15,045 bases of DNA. It comes from JBBRYB01 sp038238115. Lineage in GTDB: Bacteria; Actinomycetota; Actinomycetes; Propionibacteriales; Nocardioidaceae. Shown piece by piece: positions 6,965 through 13,978 of this stretch. The stretch covers positions 1 through 15,045 of the forward strand of contig JBBRYB010000063.1 in NCBI GenBank assembly GCA_038238115.1. The letters run 5' to 3'. How positions within the stretch are numbered: position 1 is the stretch's first letter; every line of letters starts with the position of its first letter. Under the pieces are notes generated by a model. It was not told where the DNA came from. It saw nothing but the letters and a program-made list of their open reading frames with translations, and ran no database searches. Made by a program: the position numbers and the translations under genes.

Positions 6965-8511
6965 ACAATGCGGCGGACTCCACCGGCCCGGTCCTGGTCA
7001 TCGACGGCTACGGCATCAGCCTCACCGTCCACCACGGCCACCTCACCATCAAAGACGGCATCGGCACCACCCGCCGCGAACGACGCCTCACCCGCGCCCA
7101 GCGCACCGTCAAACGCATCCTCATCCTCGCCGAAACCGGCACCATCACGCTCGATGCCATCGCGTGGTGCACCGACGTCGGAATCGCCATCACCCAACTC
7201 GACCACGACCGCACTCCACGTATGCACACGGTCCCGCGCGAGATCGACGACGCCCGCATCCGCCGCGCCCAAGCCGCCGCACCGTCCGGGCCAGTCGGAC
7301 TCGCGATCGCACACGCACTCCTCGGTGCCAAGCTGGTCGGACAAGCCACCGTTTGCGAACAGCACCTCGACAAACCGAAAGTCGCCAGCCGCATCCGCAG
7401 CCTCGCCGAACAGCTCGCCGAGACCAGCGACCTGCGAGCCGCACGGTCGGTCGAGTCCGACGCCAGCAATGCCTACTTCGCCGCATGGACCACCCAGGTA
7501 GCCGCAAAGTTCGCGGCCCGCGATCTGGCCAAGATCCCCGAACAGTGGACGGCCTACATCTCGCGCAAGAGCCCGACGCATCTTGGCGGCAAGTCGCCGC
7601 GCAAAGCTGCAGACCCGGTCAACGCGATGCTCAACTACGCCTACACCCTCGCCGAGACAGAATGCGTCCTCGCCTGCCACGCCCTCGGCCTCGACCCCGG
7701 GCTGGGCATCGTCCACACCGACAAACGCGACCGTGACAGCCTCGCCCTGGATCTCATCGAACCGCTACGCCCGATCGTCGACGCAGAGATACTCCAACTG
7801 CTTGAAGTGCGCTACTTCATGGCCCGCGACTTCCACGAGACACGTGACGGATCCTGCCGCCTGATGCCGTCCGTCACTCACAAGCTGGCATCCGGCCTGG
7901 CCGACTACGCGCGAGCGGTCGGGCCGTACGCGGAGCACGTCGCTCACACCCTCGCGCACAGCACCCCCGGAGACGTGGCGCTCAGGACACCGCTCAGTAG
8001 GAACAACCACCGGCTCTCCCGGGTGTCCCTGGTCCCGATCAAGCTCAGTCCCATGCCACCGAGCAAGGAAGCCACCAGGACTTGCCGTGACTGCGGAGAC
8101 CCAGTACCGCACTCCAAGCGGCTCCTCTGCGACGCGTGCTGGAACGTCACCCGCCGAGACCTAGCCACCGCGCGTGCCGCTGCAGGCGCCGCAGCCCTCG
8201 AGACTCAGCGGACGCGAGGTAAGGATCCGACCAACACCGCCGAAGCGTCCGCACGTCGACAGGCCTCGCTCGTCTCCCAGCGCGCAGCGCGCGACGCCTG
8301 GGACGACAGGCATCCAGACGTAATCCGAGATCCTCGTCACTTTCAGCGGGAGATCCTTCCGAGGCTCAAAGCGGTATCGCTGGGACGGATCACCGCAGCC
8401 ACAGGGCTCTCTGTAAGCGCCGCGTCGCGGATTCGAAGTGGAGGGCTTGTGCCCCATGCGCGGCACTGGGCAGCCCTCGGCAGACTGGGTGACCTGGGGA
8501 AGACGACCTGA
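6961..8511 (+). CDS. cas1: Cas1 integrase (casposase) with zinc finger and C-terminal HTH
   Basis: The 516-aa protein has the Cas1 fold signatures. The beta-rich N-terminal part ends near residue 90. The all-helical catalytic part includes ALLGAKLVGQ, RSVESDASNAYFAAW (E165), DPVNAMLNYAYTLAETE, GIVHTDKRDRDSLALDLIEP (H252, D264, E267) and DAEILQL. E165, H252 and D264 match the conserved metal-binding Glu/His/Asp triad of active Cas1 integrases. After the Cas1 core (to about 335) comes a CxxC-x11-CxxC zinc-finger-like module (C375, C378, C390, C393), a long Ala/Arg-rich linker, and an HTH-like tail (about 472-505: LGRITAATGLSVSAASRIRS, then VPHARHW). CRISPR Cas1 proteins are shorter, at around 300-340 residues. 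The extra C-terminal DNA-binding modules are as expected of casposases, which must recognise terminal repeats. There is no Cas2 nor any other cas gene nearby. ATG 6961 overlaps the stop of the HTH gene; GCGAGG upstream can serve as its binding site. Confidence 0.95.
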   Translation: MNNAADSTGPVLVIDGYGISLTVHHGHLTIKDGIGTTRRERRLTRAQRTVKRILILAETGTITLDAIAWCTDVGIAITQLDHDRTPRMHTVPREIDDARIRRAQAAAPSGPVGLAIAHALLGAKLVGQATVCEQHLDKPKVASRIRSLAEQLAETSDLRAARSVESDASNAYFAAWTTQVAAKFAARDLAKIPEQWTAYISRKSPTHLGGKSPRKAADPVNAMLNYAYTLAETECVLACHALGLDPGLGIVHTDKRDRDSLALDLIEPLRPIVDAEILQLLEVRYFMARDFHETRDGSCRLMPSVTHKLASGLADYARAVGPYAEHVAHTLAHSTPGDVALRTPLSRNNHRLSRVSLVPIKLSPMPPSKEATRTCRDCGDPVPHSKRLLCDACWNVTRRDLATARAAAGAAALETQRTRGKDPTNTAEASARRQASLVSQRAARDAWDDRHPDVIRDPRHFQREILPRLKAVSLGRITAATGLSVSAASRIRSGGLVPHARHWAALGRLGDLGKTT

Positions 8512-8596
8512 AGCCGGGCCAAAAAGGCGTACAGCGGCAGCGTTGACCCCGCCGGAAACAGCGTGCCAGCGGTCCACTTGGTGTAGAACACTGGGC

Positions 8597-9649
8597 ATGG
8601 CGATCAACACGTGGTGGTCCGGCGAACCATCTGAACGGTTCTGGGTCGAGATCACCCAGCGGTCCAACGTGGGCGAGGATCTGTGGGCCCCCAAGACAGA
8701 CCAGTCCGGTCGACCATACTGGGGCTACGAGCTTCTCACCTACACGCGACCCGGTGATGTGGTGTTTCACTGGCACAAGCATCTACTTGGAACCCCAGCT
8801 CTAATCGGGTGGTCCGTCATCGCCGGCCCGGTGCGGGACGCCTTCGAGGAATGGCAGCCTCGGGGTACCTATGGCCGAGCGGCACTCTCCCAAGGGCTGA
8901 GACCCGTGTGGCAGGTTCCGCTGAGCGGCTACACGTCGCTGGCGAAGCCTGTCACCGAGGCCGATGTGCGATCCCTCGAAGCTGAGCTGAGGGACTCGCT
9001 TTCTGACGCGGGGACGGACCAGGGCGGCCCGTTGTACTTCCCGTTTGCTTTCAGCGGTAAACGCCCGGTCCGAGCGGCGCAGACCTACTTCACGAAGTGG
9101 CCCAAATGGCTCAATCGCGTCTTTGGATTGGCGGAAGCGGTTGCAGCCGCCTCCGTGCCGCTACCCGATATCGTGACCCGAGCCGATCAGGGCCTGACAG
9201 CCGGAACCCATCGTGGACGTGCGCGGTCTGTAGGCGCGGGATACATCACAGATGCCGTGCTGAGAACCGCGATCGAGATGCGCGCCGTTGAAGTTGCGAC
9301 TGCCTGGTATGAGTCGGCCCACTACTCGGTTGAGTACACAGGGACCAACAAGCCGTACGACCTCGTAGCCAGAAACGGGGATGTCGAGCGGCGCGTAGAA
9401 GTGAAAGGATCAACTAGGGCGGCCGACAAGGTAGTACTGACACGCAACGAAGTCCTGAACGCCCGGGAGGACTTCGAACCAGTCGACTTGTTCGTCGTCG
9501 ACGGAATCACAGTAGAGCGGCGGATGGACGGCTCGCCATTCGCCGCGGGTGGCCGGTCGCGGCGATGGGTCGCATGGTCACCGATAGATGAGGATTTGCA
9601 GGTCACTCAGTATAGTTACACGCTTCCGAGAGAAGGGGACGATCGATAG
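8597..9649 (+). CDS. EVE/PUA-like plus DUF3883 (Mrr/PD-(D/E)xK-like) protein, possible defence nuclease
   Basis: The 350-aa protein has two recognisable parts. Residues 1-80 (TWWSGEPSERFWVEITQRS; RPGDVVFHWHKH; LIGWSVIAGP) look like an EVE/PUA-type fold, a module that reads modified bases in several restriction-type proteins. Residues about 210-310 match the DUF3883 pattern: E225/E232 on a helix, YDL with D255, VEVKGS with E268 and K270, then LTRNE with N284 and E285. The D...ExK arrangement is that of PD-(D/E)xK nucleases. A reader plus nuclease suggests modification-dependent restriction, but activity is unproven. The start at ATG 8597 is chosen because conserved sequence begins there; the open frame extends upstream over the end of cas1 but reads as unrelated sequence. 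No strong ribosome binding site is seen. It lies 85 bases after cas1 on the same strand, so it may share transcription, and is best regarded as defence cargo. Confidence 0.75.
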   Translation: MAINTWWSGEPSERFWVEITQRSNVGEDLWAPKTDQSGRPYWGYELLTYTRPGDVVFHWHKHLLGTPALIGWSVIAGPVRDAFEEWQPRGTYGRAALSQGLRPVWQVPLSGYTSLAKPVTEADVRSLEAELRDSLSDAGTDQGGPLYFPFAFSGKRPVRAAQTYFTKWPKWLNRVFGLAEAVAAASVPLPDIVTRADQGLTAGTHRGRARSVGAGYITDAVLRTAIEMRAVEVATAWYESAHYSVEYTGTNKPYDLVARNGDVERRVEVKGSTRAADKVVLTRNEVLNAREDFEPVDLFVVDGITVERRMDGSPFAAGGRSRRWVAWSPIDEDLQVTQYSYTLPREGDDR

Positions 9650-9751
9650 CAGGAGACCCAGTGCAGGGGGCGATTGTCGACGGCACCGCTCCACGAATTC
9701 GACGCGATGGCGGCTCACTACAGCGATTTTGGATAAGAGGTAAAGAGAAAG

Positions 9752-11684
9752 ATGAGGATGTCCACGACACTCAGTTCGCCTCGTGGGAGAGCGATAGCGG
9801 TATTTCTCCTCGGGGCGGGACTCGCGGTTTTTGGTTTGATTCTCCGTCTGGGAGAGCCGGGCGACGATTTCGTTTCGTGGATTCTTAGAGTGAGCGAGGT
9901 ATTAATACAGGCCTCAATAGCATTATACGCCATAGCTGCAGTTAGAGACCGCTGGCGTCGCAAAAGCATATCCTACTGCTGTCACTACCCTGTTTGCTAT
10001 CGCAGCTGGTAGTTTGGTCTTCATATACCTACTGATTACTGGAATGGCATTTTGGACGATCGTATTTGTTGCCACCACAATGCTATCGTTGCTACTTTCA
10101 GGATTGATCATATTTCTGTTCGCACTTAAAACAATACAGACCAGGAGCTATTGGTACGCCCTAGCGCTTAGCGTTTCGCTGGCAGCCGTCGCCGCAGCGA
10201 GCACCTCCGTTCAAATTCGCCAGGACGTCCCTTCCAATGCAGAGACGAATCCAGATTCCGCCTTTCGATTAGTCGCAATGGGGGACTCATATATGTCCGG
10301 CGAAGGGGCAACCCAATACTTTGAGGACTCTGACACGATACACGATCAATGTCATCAAGCTCCTGATGCATATTCTCGAGTTGTCGCAAGCAGAGAAAAT
10401 TGGGCCTATTCATCTCTTGCTTGTTCTGGGGCAAGAACATACGACGTCCTTTACAAAGGTCAGTCACCTGACAGCAGCCCGGGAGACCCCGGCCACATAA
10501 GACAGCTAGCCTCTTTGAATGCGATCAATGATCCGGAGATCGTCCTAATTTCCATAGGTGGAAACGATTCGGGCTTTAGTGACATTGCTAAGTCCTGCAT
10601 CCGGGGTGATTGCCTCCTTGACCGCGTGTCAAGACTGCAGAACCTCCACGATATCGTTGCCCCAGCCGTGCTAAAGACCTTCGTGGCTGTAAGAACGGCT
10701 GCCCAAGACTCGGTCGACGTTCGAGAACTCTACGACCGCATACGAGTATTCGCCATTACCTATCCAGATCCACTCGGAGCGAATTGTGAGACTGTGGGAA
10801 TTTCCAAGGAAGAAGTCAAGTGGATACGTTTGACATTTCTCCCTCGGCTCAACCATGTTGTAACTCACGCTGCACGCCTCGCGGGCATAGGGGTCATTGA
10901 CGTTCAACATGCCTTGGATGGACACGGGCTGTGCGATAGTGCGAGACAGGCAATTAATGTCCCCACTGTGGCACAGGCCTCCGGCGCTGATCTGCTGCTG
11001 GCTCTGAAAAACAAGGATTTGACTTCCATAATTAGCGATACCTTCCATCCGAATCACTTTGGTCATCAGTTGCTGGCAGATCACGTGGACGCTCGGCTTC
11101 AAATCGCAGGGCTGGGCACTGTTTCCGGCTCTCCTCCGAGCATTACATCAACGCCCAACCCCTCCGATCCATCGCGAGTACGTGATTTGAGGGATGACCC
11201 AGGCTTACCGGTCGCCGGTTGCCCCGGTCAGTTGAGTGGAAATACTATAGTTACCCCAATACAACCGAGTCACGGACGCTTGCGTATTAGTGGTTTGCAC
11301 CCGGGAAGCATAGTCTGCAGCATCAATTCGGATGGTTCACCGCAATCGTTATACGCGGATGAGAACGGGTTCTGCACCCTTAGGTTGCAGATTTCTGGGT
11401 TACACGATCAGAGTCGAGTGGAAATTGTGGCCGAGCTGCAAAACGGCGTGTGGACACGGATCATTGCCATCACGGATGCCAAAGTCGACATCGTGCCGGC
11501 CAATGGAAGGATATATACGCGCGGCGGCTTACCATTAAGATCTATTGGTGAGGGATATTTCATCTGGACCCAGATCTACGGGGCAGCCTTTCGCGGAATT
11601 CTAGCCGGAGGCGTGTCACTCGTCCTATGTGTCGTGTTCATTTGCCTCTTCCGCCGTATGCGTCCGGCAGGCAGCGCAGGCTAA
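9752..11684 (+). pseudogene. Membrane-anchored SGNH hydrolase, apparently frameshifted near its N-terminus
   Basis: Two adjacent frames look like one gene. The first, 9752..10012, starts MRMSTTLSSPRGRA, has a membrane span (AVFLLGAGLAVFGLIL) and ends soon after RDRWRRK. The second is open from about 9936 and can only start at a TTG (10014). It continues with hydrophobic spans (TTLFAIAAGSLVFIYLLITG and more). If the AAAA at 9962..9965 were AAA, the frames would join as RRKAYPTAVTTLFAIAAG. After the spans comes an SGNH domain (numbering from TTG 10014): block I GDSYMSGEG with S92, SLACSGA near 134-140, GGND at 182-185, and DTFHPNHFGH with D342 and H345. That is a complete serine esterase set. 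The C-terminus has one more span before a basic end (FRRMRPAGSAG). The domain is probably extracytoplasmic, acting on cell-envelope or extracellular esters. Low-GC codon use marks it as cargo. The downstream part may still be translated from TTG 10014, or the break could be an assembly error. Confidence 0.7.
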
Positions 11685-11968
11685 CCTCGTTTCCGCAAGG
11701 ACGTTCATTTCCGGTCGTCTGCGCTTTGGCTTTGGGTCTGGGTCGTAAGCAGTAAGAGGAGTTGGTTGCCAGGCGGGTCGGCGCCTAATCCGTAATGGCC
11801 GGGTGACGCTGTGGCTGGGGCGCCGTGATCCCGCGGAGGACGATGAGCGCTGGTCAGGGGGTGAGGCGTGGCACCCCCTACACACACCGACCGCAAAACC
11901 GCAGCTCCGCAGGGCTGGGGCGTTCCGCTGCCCACCATCCCCACCCGACCGCAACCCCCCCCGGCAGC
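11685..11968. other. Right subterminal region of the casposon, non-coding
   Basis: Between the SGNH gene and the right terminal repeat lie about 280 bases with no supported gene. The stretch holds an 8-bp perfect inverted repeat, AGGGGGTG/CACCCCCT (11856..11863 and 11872..11879), with an 8-base loop. It also holds an imperfect direct repeat: GACCGCAA at 11889 and 11947, and CAGGGCTGGGGCGTTC at 11910 resembling CAGGGTGGGGCGTTTC at 11968. These may be extra binding sites for Cas1, HTH or PolB tails, or a terminator for the SGNH gene. Confidence 0.55.
11856..11879. repeat. Perfect 8-bp inverted repeat near the right end
   Basis: AGGGGGTG and CACCCCCT face each other across AGGCGTGG. The right arm with the bases after it (CACCCCCTACACAC) also resembles the casposon end (TATCCCCTAACAC) in the same orientation. 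It could be a transcription terminator or a degenerate internal copy of the terminus. Confidence 0.55.
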
Positions 11969-12005
11969 AGGGTGGGGCGTTTCGTTCTCCTCTATCCCCT
12001 AACAC
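11969..12005 (-). repeat. Right terminal inverted repeat of the casposon
   Basis: Read on the minus strand from 12005 this begins GTGTTAGGGGATAGAG, followed by a divergent 9-bp spacer and ACGCCCCACCCT, giving 31 of 37 identities with the left end. Its TGTTAG also supplies a cysteine and an in-frame TAG stop to the truncated CpaF fragment. Confidence 0.95.
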
Positions 12006-12019
12006 ACGACCCGCGACGG
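12006..12019. repeat. Target site duplication, right copy (14 bp)
   Basis: ACGACCCGCGACGG follows the right terminal repeat directly and is identical to 843..856. Both copies lie in the cpaF codons for the residues just before Walker B (PSRVV). Confidence 0.93.
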
Positions 12020-12620
12020 TCGCATCCGCAGGGCTTCCTTGACCAGATGGCGCAGCTTGATCTCGCCCGTCCCCTCCAGGCCAGACTGGCGTGTCTGCAT
12101 CTGCACCCAGTCGGGATGGGCGAACTTGAGCTCGTAGACCTCCTCCGCCGAGACGATGCGCTCTCGTCCTGGCACTGCGCTTCCGAGGGTGTTGAGCAAC
12201 GTCGTCTTGCCCGCTTGCGTGCCTCCCGACACGATGATGTTCAGTCCCGCAATGACACAGGCATGCAGGAACCGGGCCGCCGCGTGGGTCAGGGTGCCGA
12301 GTGTGACGAGGTCATCCAGGCTGTTGGCACGTACGACGAACTTCCGGATGTTGACCGCGACGAACCCCCGAGCAATCCCCTGTAAGACGACGTGCAGCCG
12401 GTGTCCCGACGGGAGCATCGCGTCCACGAAGGGGCTGGACAGGTCAAGACGGCGGCCGGACGTCTTCAGCATCCGCTCGACCAGGTCACGCACCTCATCA
12501 GCCGTCAGGATCGTCGTCGTCAGCTCATGACGACCCTCCCGCGCCACGAACACCCGGTGCGGCTCGTTGATCCAGATCTCCTCCACCGAGGGATCGTCGA
12601 GATAGGGCTGCAACGGACCG

Positions 12621-12722
12621 AACCCGGCGACCCTGGCCACCAGCTCGTCGATCGTCCGCTCCGGATCCTCCACCGGCCGGACGATCCCCGTCAAGCTGCG
12701 CTGGTCATGCTCCCGCACAGCT
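12621..12722 (-). repeat. 102-bp segment of cpaF, repeated at 13155..13256 (copy A)
   Basis: This stretch inside the cpaF N-terminal fragment is repeated in direct orientation 534 bases further on, with four mismatches by eye over 102 bp. It encodes VREHDQRSLTGIVRPVEDPE and the following residues to ARVAG. The near identity implies a recent duplication or a second, related cpaF gene as the source. Confidence 0.85.
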
Positions 12723-12853
12723 GTCTTAGCGAACCCCCGCACCCGATCCACCTCCGTCAACGGGTCGACACCATGACGGCGGATCTCCCCACGAACGTCG
12801 GCGTCAAGGAGGTCAAACGCCAGAGCAGTGTCCGGCGGCCCCTGGCGACTCAC

Positions 12854-13503
12854 TCCCGGCTCCCCCTCCCCTGCCAGTCGATCCCCGGAGTGTGCCGCAA
12901 ACTCACCCGTCTTGCCTAGCCCCAACATTTGGCCTGTGGACAGAGCAGCACTGCTACCCGGCGAGGCCTCAGGATTCCACACCGACCGCGGGCTGCGTCG
13001 TGCTCAGGGATGGAGCGGCGGCATCATCGCCACCTTCGGCCCGCGTCCAGATCTCGAAGGGTGGCAAGTCTGCGCCGAAGGACGACCAAACGTCCGACCG
13101 TTCAGCAGCGTCCGGCACTTTTGATCGCTGCCATCCGAACGGTGCCCCGCAGCCAACCCGGCGACCCTGGCTACCAGCTCGTCGATCGTCCGCTCCGGGT
13201 CCTCCACCGGCCGGACGATCCCCGTCAGGCTGCGCTGGTCATGCTCTCGCACAGCTTTCCTAGTGGCGTATCACAGTAGTTCTGTTGGTTATTGGGATAC
13301 TTGGTGTGTGGCGAACCCTGTGCGGACGTTGACGCTGAACGTTCAGGAACGTTCGGCTCTGTGGCTAGCTCGTCCAGCTGGGTCCAGGAGCGTCCCGTGG
13401 AATGGTGGGAATCTGAGGTCCGGCGAGTCGTCATGAAGTAGGCGGCCCTTGGCGGGATCTTCGGTGTGAAACGACCAAGTCACGCACTGAAGGAGAACCA
13501 CCG
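12854..13503. other. Rearranged region upstream of cpaF, without an intact gene
   Basis: I find no complete gene here. On the minus strand a frame ends at 12969 (TGA) with FGADLPPFEIW and a Thr/Ala-rich tail (GGDDAAAPSLSTTQPAVGVES). This could be the C-terminus of the gene that once preceded cpaF, but I do not recognise it. It abuts a 102-bp cpaF fragment at 13155..13256. From about 13260 the sequence changes to the untranslated leader of an IS256-type transposase. The joins look like scars of deletion and insertion events. The promoter of the Tad operon may have been lost in the process. Confidence 0.45.
13155..13256 (-). pseudogene. Isolated cpaF fragment (copy B of the 102-bp repeat)
   Basis: On the minus strand it encodes VREHDQRSLTGIVRPVEDPE to ARVAG as in cpaF, then diverges on both sides. 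It carries neither Walker motif and cannot be functional. Probable origins are a broken second cpaF copy or a duplication tied to the neighbouring insertion sequence. Confidence 0.75.
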
Positions 13504-13841
13504 ATGGCCTTGTCCCAGTCTGCCCTGTCCGAGCTGCTCGAGGCGTTCCGCGCCGGCGACGGCGTCGATCTGGTCCGTGAGTCGGTCCGAATGGTGATGC
13601 AGGAGCTGATCGAAGCCGAAGCCGCCGAGCGGATCGGCGCTGGCCGCTACGAAGGCACCGAGGATCGGGTGACTGACCGCAACGGCAGCCGTCCGCGGCT
13701 GGTCACCACCCAGGCCGGCGATGTCGGACTACGGATCCAAAGCTCCGCAAGGGCTCGTTCTTCCCCGTCATCCTCGAGCCGCGGCGCCGCATCGACCAGG
13801 CGCTGTATGCGGTGGTGAAGGAGGCCAAACGGTCCCTCTAG
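13504..13841 (+). pseudogene. IS256-family transposase remnant, frameshifted and 3'-truncated
   Basis: The frame begins MALSQSALSELLEAFRAG and continues with VRESVRMVMQELIEAEAAER, IGAGRYEGTEDRVTDRNGSR and TTQAGDVGLRI, which is the conserved N-terminus of IS256-family (Mutator-type) DDE transposases. GAAGGAG precedes the ATG. At about 13737, loss of one C breaks the frame: the expected sequence PKLRKGSFFPVILEPRRRID, then QALYAVVKEA, continues in the next frame to a TAG at 13839. Full transposases of this family are about 400 residues, so only around the first 110 remain and the DDE residues are missing. It cannot transpose by itself. It marks an older insertion that may be linked to the rearrangement upstream of cpaF. 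Confidence 0.85.
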
Positions 13842-13978
13842 GCGGGAAAGTGCACGCTGCCCATGTTGGCCTCGGCGCGCGTAGAGTCCATCATCAGCTA
13901 GCAAAGAACGAAGGCGGAGCGGGGTCCATCAATGCCCCGACCGGGACATGATCACTATCCGGAAGGAGATCGTCCGGA
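13842..13978. other. Short junction between transposase remnant and VOC gene
   Basis: The 137 bases hold no gene I can support. They end with GGAAGGAG (13961..13968), ten bases before the ATG at 13979, which is the ribosome binding site used to choose that start. TCCGGA occurs twice around it and might be a small operator. Confidence 0.4.

Larger units (their letters stand above)
857..12005. mobile_element. Casposon (Cas1-encoding transposon), complete with terminal repeats, inserted in cpaF
   Basis: The element is 11,149 bp, bounded by 37-bp terminal inverted repeats and a 14-bp target duplication. It encodes the four kinds of protein typical of casposons: a Cas1 integrase, a family B DNA polymerase, an HNH nuclease and a helix-turn-helix protein. 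No transposase of another family, no tyrosine or serine integrase and no CRISPR array or other cas gene lie inside the boundaries, so Cas1 is the only candidate recombinase. The GC-rich core (about 2177..8511) holds the hallmark genes; the less GC-rich flanks hold cargo (302-aa orphan protein, EVE/DUF3883 protein, SGNH hydrolase). Clean ends, an intact target duplication and intact core frames suggest a recent insertion that may still be mobile. Casposons are best known from archaea and are uncommon in bacteria. The assignment to a casposon family cannot be made without a Cas1 phylogeny. Confidence 0.93.
11999..12853 (-). pseudogene. cpaF: cpaF/tadA pilus ATPase, N-terminal fragment (Walker A half) truncated by the casposon
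   Basis: This piece carries the N-terminal domain of a CpaF/TadA secretion ATPase (ARVAGFGPLQPYLDDPSVEE, INEPHRVFV, SGHRLHVVLQGIARG) and the nucleotide-binding loop SGGTQAGKTTLLNTLGS, a Walker A variant with GTQAGKT instead of the usual GTGSGKT. It ends ALRMRPSRVVC followed by a TAG stop donated by the casposon repeat. The natural continuation, VVVGEVRSEE, is at 383..856. I place the start at GTG 12853 because a strong purine-rich site (GGGGAGGGGGAG) lies just upstream. ATG 12928 and GTG 12982 are in-frame alternatives whose extra residues look less protein-like. It is the motor of Tad/Flp pilus assembly, so this pilus is probably inactive here unless another copy exists. Any truncated product would lack Walker B and the His box. 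Confidence 0.88.

Noticed and set aside
6793..7716. A 307-codon open frame antisense to cas1 and the HTH gene
   Set aside because: It is the complement of well-supported coding sequence with conserved Cas1 residues; the low-complexity Gly/Val/Asp translation is typical of antisense frames in high-GC DNA.
6961..8511. Cas1 as evidence of a CRISPR-Cas locus
   Set aside because: No cas2, effector gene or repeat-spacer array is present anywhere in the window. Terminal repeats, PolB and the extended C-terminus indicate a casposon instead.
9661..9888. A GTG-initiated frame of 75 codons with AGGAG upstream
   Set aside because: Its later residues are compositionally poor and it overlaps the more convincing membrane-protein frame beginning at 9752. 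At most it is a leader.
13504..13841. IS256 transposase as the mobiliser of the 11-kb element
   Set aside because: It lies outside the terminal repeats, is frameshifted and truncated, and IS256-family elements produce 8-9 bp duplications, not 14 bp.
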